Origin: UBA12078 sp964573565
GTDB lineage: Bacteria > Patescibacteriota > Dojkabacteria > SC72
Direction of reading: 5' to 3'
Assembly: GCA_964573565.1 (NCBI GenBank)
Contig: CAZNJV010000009.1
Location: 1-19,020, forward strand
Length of the DNA stretch: 19,020 bases
Part shown: piece by piece, positions 12,294-19,020 of the stretch
Numbering within the stretch: the first letter of the stretch is position 1
How the letters are laid out: every line of letters starts with the position of its first letter
Notes under the pieces: model-generated
What the model was told of the DNA's origin: nothing
What the model saw: the letters and a program-made list of their open reading frames with translations, nothing else
Databases searched by the model: none
Translations under genes and position numbers: made by a program

Positions 12294-13400
12294 TCAAAAA
12301 GTAATAATATCTTCAATTCTCTTTCTAAATATCTCTTCCGTACTATTCCTCCCCCTCACAGATTTAGAAATTCTCTCATAGTTCCACTTTGTATCAAGAA
12401 CTTTTTCAAGCTGCTCTAAGAAGATTCCTTTCTCCCATCTATCAAAAAAATACCCATTAACTCCCTCTTTCAGATTTTCTAAGATACCCCCACCCTTGTA
12501 TACTAAAACAGGACATCCCGCAGACATTGCTTCTAGCGGAAATATACCAAAATCCTCCACACCAGGAACTACAAAACAAGATGCATGAGCAAACAGTTTG
12601 TATTTCTCCCTATCAGAAACATTCTCCAGAAATTCGATATTCGAATACATCGAGTACTTTCTTTTTAATCTTGTTCTCATTGACCCATCCCCTATTAATT
12701 TCACCTTAATATCTGACCCTGCCAAACAATCAAGAAGAAAATCCCCCCTTTTGTTAAACTCAAAGGGCGCACCAGCAACAACATACCTCTCTTTCTTTTC
12801 AAATATCTCTCCCTCATAAAAAGTAATGGGAGGAGATATAACTGCATCAACTTTTCTTCTCCAATACTTGTAAATCCTATCTGCAACAAATTGAGAATTG
12901 GCGATCATAATGTCAGGACGATTAGCTGCAGAAACCTCCCAAATACGTACAAACGTCAGGAGAAAACTAGCTAAAGTATGCTTAAAATTCCCAAGCTTAG
13001 GAGTACCCATATCCTTAAGATCCCACAAGTATCTCGTAGGCGTATGCACATACGCCACATGCAAACATTTAGAAGGAGTTACTACCCCCATTGCCACATT
13101 AGAGCTAGAAGAAATTACTAAATCATAGTCAGAGAAATCAAAACGCTCGATATAGTTGGGAAGAAGATGTAGGGTATATCTAAAAAATTGTCTTGCACCA
13201 AGTCGATGATTTAATTTTGAGAAGATGATTTTATGCCTTTGCAGTTCCTTAGAAAGGTTTTTTGTATCGCCATACAAAGAATATATATCTGCCTGAGGGT
13301 ACATCTTGGCAAAAACCTCCAGTACCCTATTAGCACCTCCCATCTTCCAAAGCGTTTCAGTAACAAGTGCAACCTTCAATTGAGAGCTATTCTTCATCAT
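12294..13400 (-). CDS. GT4-family glycosyltransferase
   Basis: The 368-residue protein is a GT-B fold retaining glycosyltransferase. The N-terminal domain starts with VALVTETLWKMGGANRVLE, the usual glycine-rich acceptor-side loop. It continues with HVAYVHTPTRYLWD (114-127) and IANSQFVADRI. The donor domain has AGAPFEFNKRGDFLLD with basic residues at 217-218, IGDGSMRTRL and the E-x7-E motif EDFGIFPLE (282-290), followed by AMSAGCPVL. Sugar donor and acceptor are not known; a cell-surface polysaccharide or glycoprotein role is inferred. The start ATGATG overlaps the end of the cohesin-like gene by 14 bases, so the two are translated from one message and may act on the same surface structure. 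Confidence 0.88.
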   Translation of the reverse strand: MMKNSSQLKVALVTETLWKMGGANRVLEVFAKMYPQADIYSLYGDTKNLSKELQRHKIIFSKLNHRLGARQFFRYTLHLLPNYIERFDFSDYDLVISSSSNVAMGVVTPSKCLHVAYVHTPTRYLWDLKDMGTPKLGNFKHTLASFLLTFVRIWEVSAANRPDIMIANSQFVADRIYKYWRRKVDAVISPPITFYEGEIFEKKERYVVAGAPFEFNKRGDFLLDCLAGSDIKVKLIGDGSMRTRLKRKYSMYSNIEFLENVSDREKYKLFAHASCFVVPGVEDFGIFPLEAMSAGCPVLVYKGGGILENLKEGVNGYFFDRWEKGIFLEQLEKVLDTKWNYERISKSVRGRNSTEEIFRKRIEDIITF

Positions 13401-14094
13401 ATACTATTACTGTACCACTCTTCTTGGAGAAACCTCCTGGTCTTGAAAACATTATCAATCCACCAAAGAGAATGAGTATTAATCCTCCTACCAATATATA
13501 TTTATTCCACTCTATTGCTGTATCCACAATCTTATCCTGAATTGTAAATGTTACAGTCGTAGGTTTAGTTTTAAGCACGTTCTGTGGAGGGCTACCTTCT
13601 ATGAGCATTACAGATGCAAAGGTATCATCGCTCCCTGTAAATTCCCAATCCAAAGATGTCTTACCAATCTTGAGAACTTGGAAATTCAGGCGTGCCATAA
13701 TATCAGGAGAGCTACCTGTGGTGTACAGATCATCTGTACCAGACTGTGAGAATCCCGTAAGCATTACTACACCATTTGTATTATCTATACTTGCACCATC
13801 CTCTGGCCATTGTGCAAACAATGCATTATTTTTTTCTGTCTTAACAAGCTTCAAATACGTAGGATCAAAAGTAATGACAAATCTTGCGGATGTAAGTTCC
13901 TCACCTGCTGAGTCAATCATTACATCTACTGTAAAACCCTCATTTTTGTTAGTTACAATCCCTCCTGCGGGATATATCGAAAATGACGGTTCTGCAGCTA
14001 AAGTTGGAGATGCAAAAATCATTCCATTGAAAAAGAATACTAATGTGATGATTTTTAAATATTTTTTGACTAACACGGTATTAAATATTAGCAT
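13387..14094 (-). CDS. Secreted membrane-anchored protein with cohesin-like domain
   Basis: The 235-residue protein begins with a signal peptide (basic KKYLK, hydrophobic core about 14-28, likely cut after PTLAA at 34). A beta-rich domain at about 37-187 follows the cohesin pattern: FTVDVMIDSAGEELTSARFVI (two strands, about 54-74), FDPTYLKLVK (76-85), GVVMLTGFSQ (108-117) and IMARLNFQV (132-140). A membrane segment at about 199-216 (YILVGGLILILFGGLIMF) leaves a short charged tail. Cohesin domains bind dockerin modules; I see no dockerin here, so the partner is unknown. A type I signal peptidase is encoded at 767-1375. The gene is co-transcribed with the overlapping glycosyltransferase and divergent from uppP by 29 bases. 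Confidence 0.78.
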   Translation of the reverse strand: MLIFNTVLVKKYLKIITLVFFFNGMIFASPTLAAEPSFSIYPAGGIVTNKNEGFTVDVMIDSAGEELTSARFVITFDPTYLKLVKTEKNNALFAQWPEDGASIDNTNGVVMLTGFSQSGTDDLYTTGSSPDIMARLNFQVLKIGKTSLDWEFTGSDDTFASVMLIEGSPPQNVLKTKPTTVTFTIQDKIVDTAIEWNKYILVGGLILILFGGLIMFSRPGGFSKKSGTVIVYDEE

Positions 14095-14123
14095 AATATA
14101 TCTTAGTTAAAAATATCAGATTT

Positions 14124-14921
14124 ATGGAAAGTTTGAAATTACTAGCACTCGCAATCACCCAAGGTCTCTCAGAGCTCCTTCCAATATCTAGTAGTGCCCA
14201 TTTAATACTGCTCGGTCACGTTATTGATATCCCCACATCTACACTTCTTCTCACTTCTCTCCATATTGGGACTACCATTGCAATTTTAGTATTCTTTGGT
14301 CGAAAACTTTTTGCGAAATTCTTTACAAAAGAGAAATGGAATTTCTACCTTAAAATCATTGCTTCCGTAATTCCTTCTGGAATTCTAGGTATCCTTTTCG
14401 AATCTAAGATTGAGGAGGTTCTAAGGGCAGATTGGATTATTGCAGCTTCCCTAATCTTTTGGGGTATTTTGATGTTGATTGCACAAAAAAGGAAAGATAC
14501 GGACGAGCATGTTGCAGAAATGGAGAATATTACATGGCAACAGTCCCTTTTAATGGGGTTTGCACAGGCGATTGCCCTTATACCTGGAACTTCTAGATCT
14601 GGTGTGACAACACTTGCGGGTGTTGCATTGGGGTTAAACAAATACACCGCATTTGAGTATAGCTTGATATTGGGATTACCAGTGCTGATGGGTTCATCCA
14701 TGTGGACGATATATCAGGAGGTTACCGATCATGGATTAACAATGCCATCAGGAATATCAGATTATTTGAATATCGCGATAATTATCCTTGTACCATTCAT
14801 TGTTGGATGTCTTTCACTTGTGTTCTTGAAGAAGATTAGCAAGGATAAATGGCTATCATTGTTTGGTATATACAGAATCGCATTGGGTATTGCAGTGCTA
14901 ATACTCGCGTATTTGCTATAG
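14124..14921 (+). CDS. uppP: Undecaprenyl-diphosphatase UppP (BacA)
   Basis: UppP removes a phosphate from undecaprenyl diphosphate so that the lipid carrier can be reused for peptidoglycan and other wall polymers. The 265-residue membrane protein carries the two family signatures: GLSELLPISSSAHL (14-27, with Glu17) and IPGTSRSG (153-160, with Arg158). Seven to eight membrane segments are visible and length is normal. The ATG at 14124 fits a start without leader sequence signals. The gene is divergent from the cohesin-glycosyltransferase pair and convergent with gpmI. The last six bases, CTATAG, form a palindrome that also encodes the last codon and stop of gpmI. Confidence 0.95.
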   Translation: MESLKLLALAITQGLSELLPISSSAHLILLGHVIDIPTSTLLLTSLHIGTTIAILVFFGRKLFAKFFTKEKWNFYLKIIASVIPSGILGILFESKIEEVLRADWIIAASLIFWGILMLIAQKRKDTDEHVAEMENITWQQSLLMGFAQAIALIPGTSRSGVTTLAGVALGLNKYTAFEYSLILGLPVLMGSSMWTIYQEVTDHGLTMPSGISDYLNIAIIILVPFIVGCLSLVFLKKISKDKWLSLFGIYRIALGIAVLILAYLL

Positions 14922-16175
14922 CATATTTCGAATGTCCACTCCTGTCATATTCGCAGGAGTATCCACACCCATAAGGCCAAGACAGGTAGGAGCTATATCT
15001 GCCAGCAGACCTGTGGCTTTCGCTTGAGAACCTGTACCTACTTTAACAATTGGGATCCCTGCTTTGGGTTGTGCTTCTGATAACTCAGTTAATATTGTCA
15101 TAGGGACCGGATTACTAGTATGTGCAATATCCACTTCCTTCGTCACCCTATTTATCATCGTCTCACAATTCCCATGATCTGCGGTAATTACAACNNNNNN
15201 NNNNNNNNNNNNNNNNNNNNNNNNNNNNNNNNNNNNNNNNNNNNNNNNNNNNNNNNNNNNNNNNNNNNNNNNNNNNNNNNNNNNNNNNNNNNNNAAGTCT
15301 TTCATAACAAAAGCCTTTGTTAATTGTCTTGCTCTGTCTTCTCTAAAATTCCAAAACAGTACAGCATCCCCGTCCCTAACTGCACCAAGTGGCAACCCAT
15401 CATTTACACACATTCTTGGCTTGAAATATTGATCATCCTCACCGTTAGCATATGCCTTTTGAATTGCCTCAACAGGATCCACAAAGGTATCCTCCGCAAG
15501 TCCTACCATGGCATCATACGCCGCCTTTGTTCTTTCCCATCTGCTATCCCTATCCATTCCATAGAATCTACCCATTACAGAAGCAATCTTTCCTACTCCT
15601 AATTCCTTGATCTTTTGCTTCAATTTATCCATATACAGATATCCATCATGTGGAGGAGCATCTCTACCATCCAACATGACATGAATATATGGATCAAAAC
15701 CATTTGCCTTACATATTTCCAGTAGTGAGAAAAGATGTTTAATATGCCCATGCACACCCATCGGGCTCAGTATACCAACTAGATGAATCTTAGTTCCCCT
15801 TTCTCTAACAGTTTTAAACATATCCGATATAACGGGATTTTTTTCCAATTCGTGTGCCTCAATCGCATCATTAATCTTTGGTAAGGTTTGATACACCACC
15901 TGTCCAGCACCCAAGTTTAGATGTCCAACCTCACTATTCCCAGCCTCCTCCATTGGCAAACCCACATGCGTACCAGATGCATGAAGTAACGTAGATCTAC
16001 CATATGTCCAAGCCATATCCAAAAAAGGTGTCTTTGCAGCTAGCACTGCATTCCCTTCCGGATCTGGATGAATACCAAATCCATCAAGAACAATCAAAGC
16101 TACAAGATCTCTTTTCTTCTTCATCTCTTCAGTAGCGAGAGTTACAGGTTGTCTAGTCTTGAAAAAATCAAACAT
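14916..16175 (-). CDS. gpmI: 2,3-bisphosphoglycerate-independent phosphoglycerate mutase, interrupted by assembly gap
   Basis: GpmI interconverts 3- and 2-phosphoglycerate in glycolysis using two manganese ions and a phosphoserine. Visible motifs are VLDGFGIHPD (metal ligand Asp), GNSEVGHLNLG with the catalytic Ser, HGHIKHLF, LDGRDAPPHDG, RFYGMDRDSRWERT and FWNFREDRARQLT. After the gap come ITADHGNCETM and DIAHTSNPVP with further metal ligands. The family is usually near 510 residues, and 293 plus 92 are visible, so roughly 130 residues are probably hidden behind the 100 N. An N-terminal extension of about 25 residues precedes the domain. The gene is divergent from prfB with 43 bases between the starts. 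Confidence 0.95.
   Translation of the reverse strand: MFDFFKTRQPVTLATEEMKKKRDLVALIVLDGFGIHPDPEGNAVLAAKTPFLDMAWTYGRSTLLHASGTHVGLPMEEAGNSEVGHLNLGAGQVVYQTLPKINDAIEAHELEKNPVISDMFKTVRERGTKIHLVGILSPMGVHGHIKHLFSLLEICKANGFDPYIHVMLDGRDAPPHDGYLYMDKLKQKIKELGVGKIASVMGRFYGMDRDSRWERTKAAYDAMVGLAEDTFVDPVEAIQKAYANGEDDQYFKPRMCVNDGLPLGAVRDGDAVLFWNFREDRARQLTKAFVMKDXXXXXXXXXXXXXXXXXXXXXXXXXXXXXXXXXXVVITADHGNCETMINRVTKEVDIAHTSNPVPMTILTELSEAQPKAGIPIVKVGTGSQAKATGLLADIAPTCLGLMGVDTPANMTGVDIRNML
15195..15294. other. Assembly gap (100 N) inside gpmI
   Basis: There are exactly 100 unknown bases. The flanking frames agree, but the protein would be about 130 residues too short, so the true distance is probably several hundred bases. 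Confidence 0.95.
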
Positions 16176-16180
16176 TAGGT

Positions 16181-16210
16181 ATGGCAGTTAATTAAGTACT
16201 TTAATATAAT
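16181..16210 (+). promoter_or_regulatory. prfB promoter, predicted leaderless
   Basis: ATGGCA (16181-16186), an 18-base spacer and TATAAT (16205-16210) predict a start at 16217, two bases before the ATG. The -10 box is perfect. It shares the 43-base divergent region with the gpmI start. Confidence 0.6.
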
Positions 16211-16218
16211 ATACTGCA

Positions 16219-17304
16219 ATGGTAGATTTACGCAAAAAAGATATACAAGATTTACAAGAAGATATTGAAGAGACAGTCAAAAGTCTAGATATCCCTTCAA
16301 AGATATCCGAACTAAAAGTTTTAGAAGCAGATACTCTCCAGCCAGAATTTTGGCAAAATGCACAGAAAGCACAAACTACCATGTCTAAGGTTGGTGCACT
16401 AAAGGATGAGATTCGAGAAGCACAAGCTTTGCAATCAGACATAGCCTCTCTGGTTGATCTCTTTGATTCAATTGAAAAGGAAACAGAACAAAATGAACTC
16501 ATTGGAGAATATGAGCATCTAAGGGAAAGATATGAAAAATTTTCAATCAGGAAATTTCTGTCGAATAGATATGACAAGGCAGATGCCATTATGACAATAC
16601 ACGCAGGGCAAGGTGGAACTGAAGCTAATGACTGGGCCAATATGTTACTTAGAATGTACACCATGTATTTCGAAAAGATGGGATGGAAATACAATATTAC
16701 AGAAATTCTAAGAGGTGGAGAGACGGGAATAGTAACTTCCACACTGGAGATCTCTGGTCCATATGCCTTTGGATATCTTAAGAAGGAGCATGGTACACAC
16801 CGATTAGTTAGAATCTCTCCATACAATGCCCAGGGTTTAAGACAGACCACATTTGCTGGGGTAGAAGTATTACCAATGATGGAAGAGTTAGACACAGATA
16901 TTGAGATTCCAGATAGTGATATTGAATTCAAAGCGGTCAGATCTGGAGGTCCTGGTGGACAGAATGTAAACAAGACTTCTTCTGCAGTACAAATTACCCA
17001 TATTCCCACAGGTATCTCTGTAGAATCCTCAGAGCAGAGAAGTCAATTACAAAACAGAGAGACTGCTATGAGACTCTTAAGGGCCAAATTGTTGAGAATA
17101 AAGATGGATGAGCGATTGGATGAAATCTCTCAAATTAAAGGTGATTACAAAATAGCTGGTTGGGGAAATCAGATTAGGAACTATATACTTCACCCGTACA
17201 AATTAGTAAAAGACCTTAGAACAAACGTAGAATCACAAGACCCTGAATCTGTACTCGATGGAAATCTTGAAGAATTTGTTGAAGCGCAGATAAGATTACA
17301 GTAA
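16219..17304 (+). CDS. prfB: Peptide chain release factor 2
   Basis: RF2 reads UAA and UGA stop codons and triggers peptide release. The 361-residue protein has the helical N-terminal domain (1-110), then the core with HAGQGGTEANDWANML (128-143) and HRLVRISPYNAQ (194-205). The catalytic loop is GGPGGQNVNKT (243-252) with GGQ at 246-248. The stop-codon recognition tripeptide, normally SPF in RF2, reads SPY (200-202, bases 16816-16824). The length matches a full RF2 in a single frame, and there is no internal TGA near codon 25. The autoregulatory +1 frameshift found in many bacteria is therefore absent. ftsE follows after 36 bases, and the three plus-strand genes may form one unit. Confidence 0.94.
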   Translation: MVDLRKKDIQDLQEDIEETVKSLDIPSKISELKVLEADTLQPEFWQNAQKAQTTMSKVGALKDEIREAQALQSDIASLVDLFDSIEKETEQNELIGEYEHLRERYEKFSIRKFLSNRYDKADAIMTIHAGQGGTEANDWANMLLRMYTMYFEKMGWKYNITEILRGGETGIVTSTLEISGPYAFGYLKKEHGTHRLVRISPYNAQGLRQTTFAGVEVLPMMEELDTDIEIPDSDIEFKAVRSGGPGGQNVNKTSSAVQITHIPTGISVESSEQRSQLQNRETAMRLLRAKLLRIKMDERLDEISQIKGDYKIAGWGNQIRNYILHPYKLVKDLRTNVESQDPESVLDGNLEEFVEAQIRLQ

Positions 17305-17340
17305 TATATAGGTATTGAAATTAAACTGTCTAAAACTGCC

Positions 17341-18255
17341 ATGTTACTATTTGATAAAGTAAGCAAGAAATACAACGAAAATATCACTGCATTAGAGGAT
17401 GTGGGCTTCAAGGTAGAGGATGGAGAATTCCTCTTCTTAGTCGGCCCATCAGGAGCAGGTAAAACTACACTAGTAAGATTACTCATCCGTGAAGAGGTCC
17501 CTTCCTCAGGAAATATATTCTTCAAAGAGATCGAGGTTCCAAAGATTCCAAACAAACTTTTACCTACATACAGACAGAAATTGGGAATTGTATTTCAAGA
17601 TATCAAGTTGCTAGCAAACAAAACACTGGAAGAGAATATTAACTTTGCTTTGGATATTTTAGGGAAAGAAGACAAAGAGATTAAGGAAACAACAGACTAT
17701 CTACTTGAGACTGTAGGTCTACAAGATAGAAGAAATCTCTTCCCACAACAGCTATCTGGTGGAGAACAACAAAGAGGTGCAATTGCTAGAGCTTTGGCAA
17801 ACAATCCTGAATTATTCGTGGCAGATGAGCCTACAGGGAATCTAGATCCAGACAATGCGTTCCAAGTACTAGAGATATTGAAAAAGATAAACAAGGGAGG
17901 AACCACCGTCATGGTCATAAGTCATGACAGGGAGATTGTTAACCAGATGAAGACAAGAGTACTTAGAATGGATAAAGGAAGAATTATCTCCGATACCAAG
18001 GGAGATTATGATACGGTGAAAGCTCCAAAGGTAGTACCTGAAGAGAAAGATAAGAAAAAGGAAGAGAAGGAAGACAAGTTCAAGGGATTGGATAAAGATA
18101 TTAAAGAAAATTTGGAGAAAGCAAAAATTACAGATATGGATATGGTCTTGAATTTAACAGAATCCGATTTAAATAACCTGAAGTTTAAAAAGGAGCAGAA
18201 AGAAGATTTAGAGAAATATGTAAAAAATTATTTAAGTAAAGAAAAACATGACTAA
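17341..18255 (+). CDS. ftsE: Cell division ATP-binding protein FtsE with extra C-terminal domain
   Basis: FtsE is the ATPase of the FtsEX complex, which controls wall hydrolases at the division site. Residues 1-225 form a normal ABC domain: Walker A GPSGAGKT (35-42), Q-loop Gln86, signature LSGGEQQR (138-145), Walker B LFVADEP (158-164) and H-loop His195. The protein has 304 residues rather than the usual 220-230. The extra part has a Lys/Glu-rich linker (about 230-250) followed by a helical module, AKITDMDMVLNLTESDLNNL and onward to KNYL. This resembles the helix-hairpin-helix fold of the RNA polymerase alpha C-terminal domain. That likeness is by eye only. The ftsX start overlaps its end by eight bases. 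Confidence 0.94.
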   Translation: MLLFDKVSKKYNENITALEDVGFKVEDGEFLFLVGPSGAGKTTLVRLLIREEVPSSGNIFFKEIEVPKIPNKLLPTYRQKLGIVFQDIKLLANKTLEENINFALDILGKEDKEIKETTDYLLETVGLQDRRNLFPQQLSGGEQQRGAIARALANNPELFVADEPTGNLDPDNAFQVLEILKKINKGGTTVMVISHDREIVNQMKTRVLRMDKGRIISDTKGDYDTVKAPKVVPEEKDKKKEEKEDKFKGLDKDIKENLEKAKITDMDMVLNLTESDLNNLKFKKEQKEDLEKYVKNYLSKEKHD

Positions 18256-19020
18256 GACATCCAAGGTTATAGATACGACCAAAAAGAATGTTAAGAGGAA
18301 CAGATGGCTTTCATTTGCAACTATATTTGTAAGCACTATTGTATTAGCTATTACCTCTTTCTTTGTCAGTGTCGCAATACTTGGGAGAGTCGCAGTTAAA
18401 TACTACGAGCAAAGAGCTCAGGTTATAATTTTCTTTAAGCAAGAAACTCCTGAAGCGGATATTTTAAGCCTTAGAGACAAGATCTATGACCCTACTCTAA
18501 TTGCGGACATACAGTACGTATCTCAGGAAGATGCTTTAGCAATATATAAAGAAGATTTTGCAGACAATCCAGATTTAATATCTACTGTTACCGCAGATTC
18601 ACTTCCTCCTAGTTTGGAGATTCGTGCATATGATATCGATGGATTGCTCCAGGTCATTAGTAATGTAAATACAGAGAAAGAGACCAACCCAAATATTGAT
18701 GAGATTATGTATTTCAAGGATGTCGTAGACAATCTAAAAACTCTTTCTCGAATTATAAATATTGGAGCAATTGTACTAATCTCTGGGCTTTTGATTATCT
18801 CCTTCTTCTTAATAAGGATTACCATTGGTTTTAATATCAACGCACATAAGGAAGAGATTCAGATTATGAATCTTGTTGGTAGTACAGATTCCTTCATCAA
18901 GACTCCATTCATATTGGAGGGAGCATTCTACGGACTTGTTGGAGGCCTCCTAGCAGCTACAATAATAATCGTACCTTGGTATACAGTTGTACTCTATACT
19001 CAGGGCACCGGTTTTGCTAC
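18248..19020 (+). CDS. ftsX: Cell division protein FtsX, cut by window end
   Basis: FtsX is the membrane partner of FtsE. The visible 257 residues start with a basic cytoplasmic segment (to about 20) and a first membrane segment at about 22-44. The extracellular FtsX domain follows, with QVIIFFKQET, then YVSQEDALAIYKEDF and LPPSLEIRAYD, features typical of the family. A second membrane segment lies at about 177-195. Then comes the NAHKEEIQIMNLVGST coupling region and FILEGAFYGLVGG, the start of the third segment. The gene begins inside ftsE (ATG at 18248), so translation is probably coupled. The 3' end lies outside the window. Confidence 0.93.
   Translation, partial: MTKTSKVIDTTKKNVKRNRWLSFATIFVSTIVLAITSFFVSVAILGRVAVKYYEQRAQVIIFFKQETPEADILSLRDKIYDPTLIADIQYVSQEDALAIYKEDFADNPDLISTVTADSLPPSLEIRAYDIDGLLQVISNVNTEKETNPNIDEIMYFKDVVDNLKTLSRIINIGAIVLISGLLIISFFLIRITIGFNINAHKEEIQIMNLVGSTDSFIKTPFILEGAFYGLVGGLLAATIIIVPWYTVVLYTQGTGFA

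Noticed and set aside
16188..17009. 273-residue minus-strand reading frame opposite prfB.
   Set aside because: It is long but is a mirror of the RF2 coding frame, rich in Ser and Cys as such shadows often are, with no domain.
1..19020. CRISPR arrays, insertion sequences, prophage or integrase genes.
   Set aside because: No regularly spaced repeats, transposase, integrase or phage structural genes are seen on either strand.

Overview
This 19 kb window looks like a chromosomal scaffold segment from a reduced, AT-rich bacterium, most likely of the Candidate Phyla Radiation (Patescibacteria). The reasons are very tight packing (convergent and tandem genes overlap by 1 to 14 bases and the longest gene-free stretch is about 185 bases), an almost purely housekeeping gene set, near absence of Shine-Dalgarno sequences, and the style of several proteins (short VTT protein, membrane-anchored cohesin-like protein, FtsE with an extra C-terminal domain). 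The exact lineage cannot be read from the sequence. TGA is used as a stop and release factor 2 is present, so the TGA-to-glycine code of Gracilibacteria and Absconditabacteria does not apply. Two runs of exactly 100 N interrupt ftsZ and gpmI; they are scaffold placeholders, not real lengths.

Layout. 1-68: 3' part of tRNA-Glu. 71-664 (-): small P-loop kinase-like protein. 767-3071 (+): signal peptidase I, then parA and parB for chromosome segregation. 3068-5680 (-): ribosome block L21, RNA methyltransferase, L27, SpoU-type 2'-O-methyltransferase (transcription order). 5866-6291 (-): uncharacterised protein resembling a PBECR2/BECR-fold nuclease. 6323-10956 (-): division and wall cluster in the order ftsQ, ftsA, ftsZ, SEDS polymerase. 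11057-11419 (-): orphan gene with foreign base composition and the only perfect Shine-Dalgarno. 11557-12099 (+): VTT/DedA-like membrane protein. 12112-12268 (-): tRNA-Phe and tRNA-Gly in tandem. 12294-14094 (-): cohesin-like surface protein followed by an overlapping GT4 glycosyltransferase. 14124-14921 (+): UppP. 14916-16175 (-): cofactor-independent phosphoglycerate mutase. 16219 to the end (+): prfB, ftsE and the start of ftsX.

The genes work together mainly in cell division and envelope growth (FtsQ, FtsA, FtsZ, SEDS polymerase, FtsEX, UppP, signal peptidase), segregation (ParAB) and ribosome assembly or translation (L21, L27, two rRNA/tRNA methyltransferases, RF2, three tRNAs).

The strongest regulatory pattern is that many promoter -10 boxes lie so close to the start codon that transcription should begin 0 to 3 bases before the ATG. 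This suggests that leaderless mRNAs are the rule here. The exception, the orphan gene at 11057-11419, has a long leader, a dyad over its predicted transcription start, a perfect Shine-Dalgarno, about 50% G+C and a flanking inverted repeat. It is the best candidate for an acquired or separately regulated element. A second pattern is the hexamer ACTGCC, which I found only upstream of the start codons of ftsA, ftsZ, ftsE and gpmI.
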